From NCBI RefSeq assembly GCF_000226095.1, contig NC_016473.1, forward strand, positions 1,116,001 to 1,180,000: DNA of 64,000 nucleotides, written 5' to 3'. Positions 32,883-45,373 of this stretch are shown here, in pieces (within the stretch, counting starts at the first letter, position 1; every line of letters starts with the position of its first letter). This DNA comes from Thermothelomyces thermophilus ATCC 42464. Taxonomy: Eukaryota > Ascomycota > Sordariomycetes > Sordariales > Chaetomiaceae. The notes beneath the pieces are model-generated. The model ran no database searches. It had not been told where the DNA came from and saw only the letters and a list, made by a program, of their open reading frames with translations. The translations under genes and the position numbers were made by a program.

Positions 32883-35429
32883 CTACCTCAACTCCCGCAA
32901 GAACCCCTCAACCTCGGGAACATCCCTAAATGCCTCGCCCCGCGCCTCCAACTCGCCCACCCGAATCACGGCCGCGACGAGATCCTTTGTGATCTTGTCT
33001 CCGACGACGCTATCTTTCTGATACTCTGGGTGTCTGGCCACAAACTGCCGGATCCACCTCGCGGCCGTCCAGAGCTCTCCGCTGGCGCGTTTCCGGATCA
33101 GATCGAGATAGGTGGCCAGGCGGCAGCGCGTGTCGACGTCGACGTTGACCGAGTCAAGGTAGCTCTCGACAAGCGGGATAAGGCCGGGAAACTCGTCCTC
33201 TTCGTCCTTGTCAACGGCGTCGGTTTGCGAGCTAGGGTCATCACCGCGATTAGCGGCCGTGGCGGCCACGGCCGCGGTGGCCTTGGCGTAGGCTGTGCCG
33301 TTGATGATCTCGTTGATGCTCATGAGGCGGTACTCGTTCTCGACGGGGCCGGTCGGCGTCGGCGGGCGGCTGGCCGCGGTGGACGGGGTCGAAGCCCCCG
33401 AGGCCGAGCTGCGGGCAGCGCGGGTGGTCGGGAACAGGTTGCGGCGGAAGTAGAACCTGCGAGTGAGAACGGCGTCACGGGCGTGGGCTGTCTGCATGTT
33501 CTCGTCCACCTTGGTGATCGGGATGTAGAAGTTGAGGTTGTAGCTGAGGATCACGCGGGTGATGAGGACGATGAAGACCGCAAACGCGGCGTTTTCGAAG
33601 TCGGTGATCTGGACCTCCATGGACCGGAACTCGACGCGCCAACCAATGCTGTTGTCAGCCGGCGGCGGTTTGAAGCGCATGTGCTGCCAGTTGGTGCTTT
33701 GAATGTTCTCGAAGTGGTCCGTCTTGCTCAGGTCCAGCTCCTTCAGGTCCTCCGAGAAGATGACGATGGGGTCGCGAATGAAGAGATGGGCAAAGTGGGT
33801 GGCGAGCCTGTCGTCCATGCCGCCATCGAGGAGCTGCTGCTTGATGTCTTCGTCGATGACGAGGTCCGGGTCGAGATACTCGGGCCGCAGCCGAGCGTCC
33901 TCCGAGATGTAGGTCGAGTTGGACGCGTAGCGGGACTTGGGTATCCGCCAGCGGTCGTTGACGAGAGGCTGCAAATCGCGAATCAGTTATCTATGCGATG
34001 GTTGAAGCGCCCTCCCTCCCTCAGTCAGGAAACTCGCTCACCTTTTCGCCCAACTCCTCGGGAGTCCGGTCATCCACCGCGTTGCTGATCTGGTTCCATC
34101 TCACATCCGTGTCTGCCAAGAAGCCTTTGTAGATGGGCGTAGCCGCTGTCAGGGCAAGCAGGATGGGACCGAGCGGGCTGAGCTGGTCGTACATCTGCCT
34201 CCCCTCGGTCAAGTTCTTCGCCTGAAACGTAATCTGCAGGCAGCAACTGCCCATGCCGAAGGCCATAGCATCCATATGGATAAAGTTGTCCGGTGCAGCG
34301 CCATTCCGCACGTCGTCATCCTCTGGCCACTGGTGTAGGTCGTAGTTGACCGTCGGATCCCGCCACGGCCAAGGTGTCTTCTCATCCCTGAAAACGGGAA
34401 CGTTTACTTGGACCTTCCGGCCACGGCGCGAGCGAATGTTTGCTGCGAGCGTGGGGAAACGGATGTGAGGGTTGGCGATCTCGTCTGGTACGAATTGGGA
34501 CCTCAGCTTGGGGCCGGAAACCGGATAGGAGGGATCAGTAAACACGCCCGGACTTCCCAGCCTCGGGAAGGTGGTCAACGTGATCGGATACTCATTGGGA
34601 AGCATGTGTTCTTTAGCGATCCTCCTCCTGTCGTACAGGGTTAGCTTGACCAGTCGTCTAATTACGAAGGATGAGGCGGTACCTCAACTTCATGTTTGGC
34701 TCAACCTCCAGGAGCTCCTTGAACTCTATCCCCCAAGGCTTGCCAGGGGTAGCCTCGAGCATGAACCTGCCAAATTCGGGGTGGAACACTGGAGGCGGCT
34801 GGCTGGTCCTGAAACATACTGTCAGTGTTGAGCCATGCCAGAAGGAAGCTGGAAGTCTTACTGTGGGCTGGAGCCATTTTGGCCATTGGCTTTCTCGGAG
34901 AGGCCCTTATCATGCTCTAAGGCCTCGAGAATGTCTGCTTGTTTCAGCGACAGCAGGACTTTGGGATCCTGCTCCGAGTACGACACGACCAAGTACTCGA
35001 CCTATGGGCAAGCGATGGTGAGAAGGCGATTCGAACCGGATGGGTAGAGAAGAAACACACCTCGTCACCCCATAGCATAGCATCCGCCTCCTTACCCTTG
35101 GCTTTGTTCCATATCTCAAGTAGTTGCTACCTCGCGGGTTGATTGGTTAGTCACGGGATGGAGCGAGTTCTTGGGGGATTTTCCGAGATCGATGTAAGGT
35201 CGGATTCGGAATCCTTCTCACCTTGATACCCCAAGATCTGACCAGATTAGCCTGCTTCTTGGCATTCGGCCAATCGAGGGCCGTCCCTTTTGCTCTTCAC
35301 GCGGGGAGTTAGTATGGCGTCATACCAGGGGGGATGGTGTCATATCGCGGTAAACGAGTGGCCGACGTGGTACAGAGAGGAGAGGGGAAGGGGGGAGGGC
35401 TAGGGGAGGGACACGCACAGTAGACCCAT
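32883..35429 (-). CDS. Glutamate-cysteine ligase (gamma-glutamylcysteine synthetase)
   Basis: Catalyses the ATP-dependent, rate-limiting first step of glutathione synthesis in the cytosol. Seven exons on the minus strand: 35429-35419, 35294-35222, 35126-35061, 35001-34862, 34808-34683, 34627-34042 and 33968-32883, giving 695 residues, normal for eukaryotic GCL. The N-terminus reads MGLLAKGTALDWP, then LWGDEVEYLVV (active-site acidic residues), PEFGRFMLEATPG, LRRRIAKEHMLPNEYP, FIHMDAMAFGMGSCCLQ (core catalytic motif) and STNWQHMRFKPPP with SIGWRVEFRSMEVQ. The first coding exon is only 11 nt; every junction restores the conserved reading frame. It is convergent with SUB-1 and followed upstream by the co-oriented CFEM gene. 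The 429-codon antisense frame at 32799-34088 is a codon-bias shadow. Confidence 0.96.
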
Positions 35430-37783
35430 TGTGCCAGATAGATCCCTTCACCCAGCGTACGTAAACCTCGAGAGGGCTTGTATCCACAAGGCCTCGCCGG
35501 CAGTTTTGGGGGGGACGAAGGCAGCTGAGTCTGAGAGGACCGTGCGAGATGTATGATGCTACCGATGCCCCTTTCCCGAGGCGGGATCAGAACTGGGGTG
35601 GAAGTGGGTGATAACCAAGCGTTTCCGGGTGCCGAGCTCGAGAACCAATGATCGATCGACAACCAGCAGAAGACAGCCAATTATGGTAAGTGAAGTAAGA
35701 GTCAGTAAGTTGAGAAGGGGATGTCTGCCTGCAGTACCGAGAGGATGCTATCGCGAGCAGCGCCGGGATTTGGCAGACTGGATGATGGTGAAAGTAGGCA
35801 AAAGGTGGCAAATCGGCAAGATGTCGAGCGACCTCGTGTTGTTCTCCTTTCCCCTCTTCCTATCACTCTGGCTCTGAGGTCTTTCACTCTTGTTCCCACG
35901 CGGGATCAACCCGGTGAGTGCACCCCACGTTGGTAGCCTCGCAGCCGCAGGGTTCCTTGGCGCGCAGGCACGAATGAAAAGTGATGGTGGCGTCAACAAG
36001 GCCGCCAATGCGCAGGAGTAATCCAAAGCACGCAATCGCTCTCTGCTCAGACTGGACCGACGGTTTACGGCGTGGGGGGTTTTAAGCTGCAGGTCCCATG
36101 GCCGGTGAAAGTGAGATGTGCGTGGTGTGGATATATGTGTATGTGTGTGTGGTGTGTGTATATGCGTGGTGTATACGTGTGTGCGTGCGTGTGTGTACAG
36201 ACGTCGGCAGAGAGAAGAAACTATTCTTCTAAACTGGACGCTCAAGGCGTTATAAGTGGGTTGACGTTGCTCGTGGGCGTCTGCTGTTCGTTGACGGCTC
36301 TGTCGGTTGTAGTTTGGGTTGCCGATAGAGTCATATATTCGAAAGGGAAAGAGAAGGATACGCGGGGCACTTAGTAATGCTCGGGCTTTCCTTTCCAACC
36401 GCACCGCAGGGTAACGGGGCAAGGCACTGTATGTACGCCAGGTATTTTGAGAGCGGCCAGGGAAATTTCCGCAGCCGACCCAAGGCACCTTCCTTTGGCG
36501 GAGAATGAGATCCGATCGCGGGGGTTAATAAGAGAGAGAAAACTCCCGACCCGACGGCGTGGGAAGATTTTCTTCAACCAACAACCCTGCCTCGATCAAG
36601 CTTTGCCTGTGGAACCGGGGGTTCTCGGTCCTCGGGAAGCGCCGCCAATTTTTTTCTGCCAGGGAGAACTTGTCCTGCTGTACGAAGTAGTGTAGTTCGT
36701 CCTAAGTATTTCTCAGACAGGGCATAATACGGCAAGGGCGCAAGAAAATTCCATCTTTCGCCCTTTTCCCGTGCGGGGCCACCTCAACGGTCAGGTAGAA
36801 GGAAGGTTCCGCTTGAGAGCGGGCGTGGGGCCGTTGCTGCCCTTGGTGCTTAGAAATACACATCCACTCCGACATGCCACTTATGATGCGCACTCACATG
36901 CCGCAGAAAACGTGCGCCCTTCGGCATACGTGAGCCGTTGGATGCCTGCACGGATAGCGTCGGTGATGTTGTTTCCTTGCGGGATGGGGAGGTTGATATG
37001 ATCCATGACGCGATTCAAGAGCAACTTGGACTCTTTGAGCTATTTGCTCCGTGCTGCTGTGCAACCGTTTAACTTATGAACCCCGCGCCCCGCGAGGAGG
37101 GGTGATGTCAAGACCCAGGTTGATAAGATAAGGTGTTTGGATGGCGCAGTCTGTAACCTGTACGGATTATTATTATGGATTAGTTACTCCGTACTCTGTG
37201 CGTGCAATGTAAGTACCCAGTTACCCCTAACCCTGGCTTTACAAGACATGATCCCCTGCCACAGAAGTGAAACCCATACAACAATTGTTAAGTATGTCTT
37301 GTCTATACAGGATATGTACCAGGCTCGACATTGCATGCTCTGTTCTACAATCACAGCGTGCTAATCTAGCTCGTCCGCGGCCAAGACACCGCCGGGTATA
37401 GATCCCACAACCAACATCCCCAGACATTATCAACGCCGCAATAAATCCACTCGACTTCTATGGAAGCTTTCTCGGCCCTTTCCCAATTCACCCGTAACTT
37501 CTCGAGAACCAGAACTCCGTACCGTGCAATTGTCAACCCAATCCTGAGTCTGACATTGTTTCCCGAATCTCAAACAGCGAGAACCCGGGAAGAGGCTCAT
37601 CTGAACCACGCCGTCTGTGATTCAGCAAGCAGGAAAAGTACGGTAAAAAAAGGAAAAAAAAGAAAAGTTAAGGAGGAAAAAAGTTGAAAAAAAGAGAGAG
37701 AACTTTTTTCCGGCGACATCACTTCCATCATGTCATCGCCCCGCCCGCTCCGTCGCCCACAGAAATAGACCGCCCCGTCCGCT
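35430..37783. other. Intergenic region, GCL 5' / CFEM 3'
   Basis: 2.35 kb with the GCL promoter and the CFEM-protein 3' UTR. A GT-rich purine-pyrimidine repeat is at 36114-36197, one TACTCCGTA copy at 37185-37193, and a telomere-like CCCCTAACCCT word at 37224-37234. No gene recognised. Confidence 0.55.
36114..36197. repeat. (GT)n-rich degenerate microsatellite
   Basis: About 85 nt dominated by GT/GTAT steps with alternating purine and pyrimidine. Lies about 700 bp upstream of the GCL start. Confidence 0.8.
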
Positions 37784-40099
37784 TCACCTCACGTTCAGGT
37801 ACAGGTCCTCCCCTTTTCTCGTCGGGGTCAGTTCCGGCACCCAACCGGGCGTGATCGGCGGCACCGGGCCGTGCTCCTCCGTCGTCTCCTCTCTCTTCCA
37901 CCCGCTCTTCCCTCTCCGGCCGCCCGGCGCACCATCGCCGCCCGCCAACCCCTTGCCGTTGGCGTTGGGGAGGACGAGGGCCGCCGCCTTTTCAGCCCCG
38001 CGCCGCTTCGCGAGGAGGAGTGACGCTTGGCCCTGGCCCTGGCTCTGGCTCTGGCTCTGGTCCTGGCTTGAGCTCGAGAAAGCGCCCTCGGTCTTGACGC
38101 CGCCCTCCAGGGACTGTGGCGTGGCTGCCGGGGTCGGGAGGAGGCCCGGGCGCCGTTGTTGGTGCGAGGGTTGGGGCTGCTGCCTAGGCGTCCCATACCG
38201 TCCTAACGACGACGATGACGGTGATGATGTGCTGTTCTCGCCGGGCAGTTCATACGGCGGCGTCGGCAGCGACGGCGGTTGGTGTTGTCGCTGCTGAGGC
38301 TGCCGCGAGCGCGACGGCTGGGCTCTTGCCTGCGGCGCCTCGTTCCAGTACGACGCCGGGTTCGCGACTTGTCGTTGACGCTGCCAGTAGCGGGCCTCTA
38401 ATTCTGCCGCGGAGAGCAGCCCCCGACGGGCCTCGGGCGACCCTGTCATTTGCCTGTCCGGGTTACCGCTCGCGGCGGGGCCGGGGCTCGGCGCGTTCCG
38501 CAGCCTCTCGGGCCTGTTGCTTCTCGATTGGGAAGCATCCGGGGTGAAAGGTCCGAGCTTGACCATGGAGCCCATGCCCGTGGGGCTGGAACGTCCTGGC
38601 GGGTGCCAGACGTTGTACCGGTGTGCCGGAGGGAGTAGCTCGGATCCGGCTACCCTGTCGGGCGGAGGCTGCTGCTGCTGCTGCTGCTGCTGCTTATCGT
38701 TGTGCTTGCGGATAGCGGGGTACTTGACGGGAGGCTTTCCCGGAGAAACCGGCGTCCGGGGTGACTCTGCCACCGGCGAGAGGTCCGCCTGACGTTCGTC
38801 TTCGATCATGTCCTCATCCTCTGCTGTGGACTCGATCGAGGTCGCCGATTCCTGCGACACCCGGCGGCCAAACTTCTGGGCAGAGCGCCGCTTGGTCTTG
38901 CCACCGGTCAAGTCCCTGCTCTCACGCACCGTCGCGAAATAGGTATCGATGGGCTGACTGCTGGCTTGCGGCGATTCGCTCATGATAGTCTCAGCAGTCT
39001 GAGACAGTCTCGCAGACACGCTGGGACTCGATATCTGTGGCTCGCGGCGCTGGTCTTTGAACGAGATGGGGGACCCCAATCTCTGCCTACCTGGTTTTCG
39101 TGGGAGTCTGAGCGGGGAGACAACAGCATCGGGCGAAAACCCGCCATATGCGTCCCTGGCCCTTTCAGCCCTCGTCTTGTGCTCTGGACTTGGCAACTCG
39201 ACCTCCACAGGCGCTGCGGGGACCTCCTGAATCACCCGTTTTGTAGGCCCCGGCGCTCTGCTGGAGCTTCCCTGACCCTGACCGGGCTGCTTCGTCGAGG
39301 AGTTGCGGAGGATCCAGTTGCCTCCCTTATCGGCATAGTAGACCGTTGTAGCTGATAGAGGATCCGACGTAGGAGGCCGCCATATGGCAGGTCCGGGAGC
39401 TGTGTCGCCCTCGCCGTCTTCGGCAAACTCGGTGACCACGCTATCCCGCGAACTAACTGGCGCGCGGACCATCCGTTCTTGGCCCTTGGGTATGGCGAGG
39501 GTCAATGTCGGTTTCGGTGGGCTTCGTCGCGCCGTCGGTGCCATGGTCCCGGGTGCAGGGCTTAATCCAGCCTTCGGGACGCTTCGCGGAGGCGGCACTA
39601 GCTTGGGAACAGATACCGGACTAGGCTTCCGGGGAGGGGTTGGAGGTCGAGATACAGACAGGGCAGGAGCCTGAGCGGGCGACGATCGTGCAAGCCCACC
39701 GCCCCGGGCGGCTAGCGGAGAGATGGCGAGGCCAACTCCCGCTCGCGGCATGCCGGGCTGCCACCGCGGGTCTGCCGGATTCCGCTGCGGCTGGACCTGA
39801 AAGAGCGGACCAGTGATGTGAGGGACTCCGTGGCTGCTCCCCGGGCGGCTCTTCTTTCCAAAGCTCACCGATTCCCTGATATTGAAGAAGCCAGATTCCA
39901 AGTCGCTAAATCGCCTCCGCCGTATGCATCTAGCCAGCAACACGAGCAGAATGCCGAACACGATGACAGCGGTGCTTCCGAGAACAATGCCGGCAATCTG
40001 GGAACTGCTAAGTTGCGAATGCCCATCTCTGACTCCAGAACCTGTCTCGGCTGTTTGTGTGGGGGATGCCAAGCCTGTTGCTGTTGTTGACGATGGCGC

Positions 40100-40130
<31 letters not shown>

Positions 40131-40738
40131 GTGGTTGTCGTGGAGCTCGGTTCGTCACCTGTCGGGAGCCTGACGGTCGGCGTCGGCATGCTGGTTGTTG
40201 TTCCCGTCGCCACGTCCGTGCCCGTGGTCGTGGGATTTGCTGTTGGCACGATTAGAGGTCCTGTTCCCGATGGAGGCAGGACGAGGGTGGCCAAGATGGT
40301 CGAATGCGTCATTGATACAGCGTTTGACACTCCAATACACATATAGTATGCCGTCTCTTTTGCATCACCTGTCTGTGGTCAGCAGAGGCCCGAAAGGAGA
40401 AGAATTCTTCAGGAGATGAACTCACTCCCGCCGTCCTGTCCCTGGCAAGCCCCACGACTGCTTTCTGCCACGAGGCACGATACCGCCCCTTCTCCGAGGG
40501 TGTACCCGAACGTCCCCTGCTGCCGGCACAGGCACTGCAAGGAAGGTGAGTTTCCGCAGATATCGCTGTCGAAGTTGGCTGATATGAAGGACTGGAAGCA
40601 TTTCCGCGCACACGGCGGCACAAAGTTGAGTATCTCGGCCGGGATATCGGCCGTCTGCGCGGCAGCTACGATGGGTAGTGTCGTCAAAGTAGCGAGGCAT
40701 AGTAAGGATAGCCGGTATGCCATCCTCCGGAGCAACAT
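37784..40738 (-). CDS. CFEM-domain single-pass membrane protein with long cytoplasmic tail
   Basis: Exons 40738-40426 and 40368-37784 (intron 40425-40369) give 965 residues. Order: signal peptide (about 1-27, ending AAA-QT), CFEM domain with exactly eight cysteines (CARKC, DIC, LQCLC, VSC, GAC, and YYMC encoded in exon 2, which supports the splice), a Ser/Thr/Pro stalk (likely O-glycosylated), one TM segment (about 228-252, IAGIVLGSTAVIVFGILLVL) with an Arg-rich stop-transfer, then about 700 disordered residues rich in Pro, Ser and Gln, including poly-Gln and QS repeats. CFEM domains bind haem/iron or act at the fungal surface; with a TM and tail instead of a GPI anchor this looks like a surface sensor. 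No kinase or other tail domain is recognised. An alternative in-frame ATG is at 40723. Confidence 0.88.
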
Positions 40739-42778
40739 CTGATTTGAGAAGGTCAGCCATTTGGGTCCATCGGCGCGTGGCCGCTCCGGAGCGCAGTGGT
40801 TGCTTGTCGAACCTCAGAAAGAGAATTAGTCCATCTGCGCCCTCGAGACCCGTCAAGTGATGTTGCTCCGCCTAGAACAGAGATCCTCAATGGGCCGGGA
40901 GAAGATGTCGTATGAGTAAATGTCGCGAACAAGCCGAGGCAGGAGGCGCGATGGTGAAGTCCGGCCGCAGGGATGGCGTCGGCGGCTGAGACGAGTTGCG
41001 GACTCGACGAAGCGGCCGGCCTATTATCCTCAGCCCTAGATTATGAAAATATTAACGAGAGATGACCAGCATCCCTGATATCGTAGTTTCTAGTAGTATT
41101 GAAAGCGAGAGGGCCGTCGCAATGGGGAAAAAAACCAAAGAGAAGATGCGATTAGGTTAGTGTTGGCCTCGACAACACCAAACCGCAGGGAACAAACTAC
41201 ACGGATGGGATGCGAGACAAGGAACAAAACAATCCCGATGGAACACTGGAATTGAGAGGAACAAGATGCAACCACAAAGGACAAAAGGAAAAGAAAGGGG
41301 GCAAGATGCGTGACGAAGCGTGGAAAGGATGGAGATGGCCTTCCACGGCGGCCATGTGCTGGTTTTTCCCTCTTGCCGCCCTCCTCGGTCACCACTGGCT
41401 CGGGCGACATATCGGCCCTGCGCTTCATGGCACACAGCTTTTGCCCATCGCAACCACACATTCACGGGCATGTCTGCGCCCCCCCTGCCACCAGTCCGCA
41501 TATCTGGGGAACCGAACCGCGTCCCTGCTGCGTCAGTACTGTCCCCAGGAAGAGACAAAAAGCCACACAAGGTCCACGCCACTCGCGTGGAACCGTCCCA
41601 TGTGCGGATTACTTGAACGCGACAGGACGGGCCTGGAAATGATGGAATCGGCATCGGCAGCGATCTCGTCCGAACTTGTGCGGCACATCATTGGGCGATC
41701 GACCGCGCCATTGGTCAGAGAGGCTCATATTAAGAGCGTGTGGCGGCGGTTCGCTGCACCAGGACACCATCGGCGGCTCTAAAATGGGCCTCTTGCAGCC
41801 AGCTGCGCGCAGTTACACGGAAACGAATAGTAATGTAACCAGCTGTGGGACTCCGGAGGCGATGAGCACGGGAGCCGCTGGCGGTGCGCGCGCTTGAGCC
41901 GGCGCCTAAATCGAGAACTTAGAAGGCAGTGCAGGATCCAGATTGGTCATTGGGCTCCAAGGAAAGGCAGGCCTAGTAGTGTGGTCACGTGAAAATGCTT
42001 AGCACTGCCGCCAATCGCATGGGTGTAACGCATGGATGCACTCCCAGGTCGAGGCGTTGGGAAGTTTCGACCTTCGGTCATCTAGATGCAATAATCAGTT
42101 CTAGATCGCTTGGAAACAGATTGAATTAATTAATTGGAGACGTCTTTCGAGGGGAAGCGACTGAAAATGGAACGCTGCATACCACGTTCAAGGTTTAGTT
42201 GAAAAAAAAAAGACCGATCGACACTGTGCCTCGACGTTGCGGTAGGGCTGATTCAGCTGCAGTGGGTGCCAGGAGCTGAGCGAGGCAGTGAACATTTGAC
42301 CTGTCTGCACGGGCACCTAGGCAAGCGCCCAGGGGCTATCACTGTGTCAACCGAAACAAACATGCACCTCATCCTTCTGACACACCGGGGTGCTGAGAAG
42401 CCGAGTTCGAGGCCAAATAAACAATTGTCAGGTAGAAAAATTCAATCGAGAGACTAGTCAACTTTGGTCGCTTTTGACTATAACGTACGTCTCGTGCACA
42501 AGCAGGCGCACACAACCCCCTTACCATTTTTGGTATCTATCTCATGATCCTGTGCTGCAATATGAACCACAACCCTCGGGAACTTGTCCCCCTAATGCAA
42601 TCTCCCGTCACATGCTATAGCATATGGCCGTGCCATCTCGCCAAACACGATTGCATGAGTTGTCCCCCAAGATCCGCTGCTGCCCGGATGGGGAGGTTCG
42701 TCCAATCTGCAATCTTGAGTACCACCACACGGAGCACGTTCCCATTCCCATTTAACCTTTCTCTTCCTTCAAGTCCGC
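40739..42778. other. Intergenic region, CFEM 5' / DBP5 3'
   Basis: 2.0 kb between two co-oriented genes. A 190-codon ATG-initiated plus-strand frame (41210-41782) and overlapping minus frames show no recognisable domain and are treated as chance. No repeats of note. Confidence 0.5.
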
Positions 42779-44330
42779 CTAATTCCCGAGCGGATTGGGG
42801 GCATAATCAGGGCGCGCCCGACTCGACTTGATGACCTCTTGCACCCTTCTCTCTGTCTCGTCCCAGTCATCCGGGCTCAGCTGGACCAGATCGATGCCGT
42901 AGTAGTTTGCGATTTGTGACAACGCCTCGAAACTCTTACGGTCGTAGACGAAGCTGATGCTGACGCCGACGCGCCCGAAACGGCCCGTCCGGCCGATACG
43001 GTGGAGATACGTCTCCATGTCGGGTTGTTCCTTGTCACCGAAGCCCTTCATCGGAATGTCGTAGTTGATCACCATGGACACGCTGGACACGTCGATGCCG
43101 CGCGCGAGAACGTTGGTGGTGATGAGCACCTTGGAGCGGCCCGACCGGAAGTCGTCGAGGAGGGCGTCACGGTTCTGCCCCTCGTACGCACCGTGCAGCG
43201 CCGAGACCTTGTGCCCGTCCGCCTCCATGCGCCGCTGGATCTCCGTGGCGCTCTCACGTGTCTGAAGCGTTATGTCAGAGAATTGCAGGCTGCGAGAAGA
43301 GGGGTGAGGACGAGACGCACCTTGACGAAGATGACCGAAGAGCCGATCGTCATCAAGCCGTAGAGCTTGCAAAGAATATCGTACTTCTTGCTCTCATCCG
43401 GGCAGTCCATGTACATTTGGGAAATACCCTTGACCGTAAGCTCCTGGTGGCGAAGCTTAATCTCGTTGGCGTTTGGCGCGTATTTCCGGGCAAAGTTCAT
43501 AACCTTGTCCGGGAACGTGGCAGAGAACAGGAGGATCTGGACGGTTCGTGGAATCAGCCTGCCTTGGGTCAGCATGCGTGAATACTCGACTGGTTCATCC
43601 TGCTCGAGACGTACCCCTTGACGCGGACGCATTGGTCGCCCATACCCTGCTGGTCCAGCATGTTGTCGGCCTCGTCGATAACCAGAATCTTCAACTGGGA
43701 CACGTCGAACTGGCGACGCCTGATCAAGTCCATGACAGTTCCCGGGGTTCCCACCACAACGCTGCCCTTAACACCGGTCTCGCGCGAGATGGAGCCCGGA
43801 ATGGCGGCCTCGACGATCAGGTTTTCGCAGAACTTGCCGATGGTCTGGATTACGCCCTGGATCTGGCGCGCAAGCTCTCGGCTAGGAGCGAGAAGCAGCG
43901 CTTGAGGCTGCGTGGGCTTGGTAAGGTCGATGCGTGTTAGAACAGTGAGGACAAAGGCGGCCGTCTTGCCCGTGCCCGACTGCGACTGGGCGATCATGTT
44001 GCTGGGTGGATTGCTGAGCATGAGCGGCAAAGCCCTCTCCTGGATCTTGGATGGTTTCTTGAAGTTCATGGCCAAGAGGCCGTCGTTAATCGGCTTAGGA
44101 AGGCCGAGCTCCTCGAAGGACGAGACCGAGTAAAGGGGACTGTCTTTGTCGGCTTGAAGATCGCTCAACTTCACCTCGACGTCATACGACGTCTCAACAA
44201 GACCGTTGTTGGTCCCTTCATCGACGTGCTTCTCAGCGCCATTTCCCTCGGCGGTGGCAGTAGCCGGAGCGGCTCCGTCGTCGGCAGGCGCGTCGCTAGG
44301 TTTGGAGATGCGGCTCGCTAGGTCCGCCAT
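42779..44330 (-). CDS. dbp5: ATP-dependent RNA helicase DBP5 (DDX19 family)
   Basis: DEAD-box protein that remodels mRNPs on the cytoplasmic face of the nuclear pore with Gle1 and InsP6. Exons 44330-43615, 43558-43321 and 43261-42779 give 478 residues. After an acidic, Ala-rich N-terminus come the Q motif (FEELGL...[10 protein letters not shown], about 71-102), Walker [11 protein letters not shown] (114-123), [16 protein letters not shown] box VIDEAD (217-222), SAT (251-253), ARGIDV and [11 protein letters not shown] (405-415). The DBP5-type insertion [17 protein letters not shown] precedes motif VI and separates it from eIF4A. Introns split the helicase core without disturbing any motif. I chose ATG 44330 (gccATGGcg on the minus strand reads as an accATGGcg context) over an in-frame non-ATG extension upstream. 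Confidence 0.96.
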
Positions 44331-45373
44331 GGTAGCGATCGTGGGGGTCTTGAAAGAAGGGGGGTGGGGTCTGGAAAAGGTGGTCACGATCAGTATAAGC
44401 TCCTGCAACGACAAGAATGAAGTCGTCTACGCGCACCCAGAGGCGAGAGAACTACGCAAGAAGCAACAACAAATTGGTGAGTTGTGCGAAGCGACTTGCC
44501 GACCAGTACCTTTCGGGTGGTATGTACGTCCGTACAGGCGCTGCCGCTCTGGGTGGGGCTATTGACCTTCGAGAAAATGAGTACTGAAATCAACTTACGT
44601 AAACGATCTTGCAAAAGCTCCTAGTACGGCGTCTGCAGAAAAGCCCTCCAATGATATGGGCGTCGAGCTTCCTCGCCGCACTTTCTTTGTGCTTGACTCG
44701 GTCAAAGGTGAACAGAAATAGAGCCTGAAGCTTGAACCGCCGAATGCAGTTCAGCGATGGTGGGGCCGGTTGCACCTCTTCGCCTCGACCAAGCTTGGCG
44801 GGCTTCCTTTGTCAATGCCTGACGAAACAGGCTTCTGCATTCCGTAAGTTACCGTCGGTGGTACGAAATTACCTGGGTTCTGGGAATACAGCGCGAGGTC
44901 AGGTAGTGAGTAGTATTTTCCTTCGACACTCAAACACCCAAATCTTGGGTATGCATCATCCCGCAACTGTTTCAACTCATACATACAGAATATATGTATT
45001 AAGTAGAACTCAAGAGCGTGTATCAAAGCATACCGGCAGCATGCACCGAGTGACACAGCGGAGACAGATGCTGAAAACATTCTCCTCATTTTGGATTCCA
45101 AGTCCCTGGTTTCATGACCCCGCGATACAGGCCTTGGCGCCATTGCAGCATCCGGGGTGGGTTCCGTTTACAACTCAGCCACCTCGTCAATTGGAGGGGC
45201 CACAGGGCGGTGCGCTCGTTACCTTGTCCGTAACCCTTCCAACAGACCGCATCCATCAGCGCACCCTCCAGAGGCAGCCGCTTCGCAACCTAACATCGAC
45301 TTTGCTACTTCATGACTTTGCTACTTCATGACTAGCCTTGGGAGAAGGAGAGTTCGGGAAGCGCAAGGAAATC
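44331..45373. other. Divergent intergenic region, DBP5 / BZZ1
   Basis: 1.04 kb with both promoters. A 16-bp tandem duplication (45301-45332) lies 42 bp upstream of the BZZ1 start. No gene recognised. Confidence 0.55.
45301..45332. repeat. Tandem duplication, 2 x 16 bp
   Basis: The unit TTTGCTACTTCATGAC occurs twice head-to-tail, identically, in the presumed 5' UTR of BZZ1. Recent slippage or duplication. Confidence 0.9.

Noticed and set aside
32799-34088. Long antisense frames over GCL, and similar ones over SPT16 (10757-12067, 11866-13122) and CDC50 (8029-8925)
   Set aside because: GC-rich third positions remove stops from the opposite strand. The sense frames are unmistakable conserved proteins.
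35147-35153. TTAGTCA, resembling the Yap1 site known from yeast GSH1
   Set aside because: It lies inside a GCL intron, and on the coding strand TGACTAAC sits about 20 nt before the acceptor, so it is explained as the splicing branch site.
41210-41782. 190-codon ATG-initiated frame between the CFEM and DBP5 genes
   Set aside because: No domain, composition typical of translated non-coding DNA, and overlapped by equally long antisense frames. Kept only as a remote possibility.
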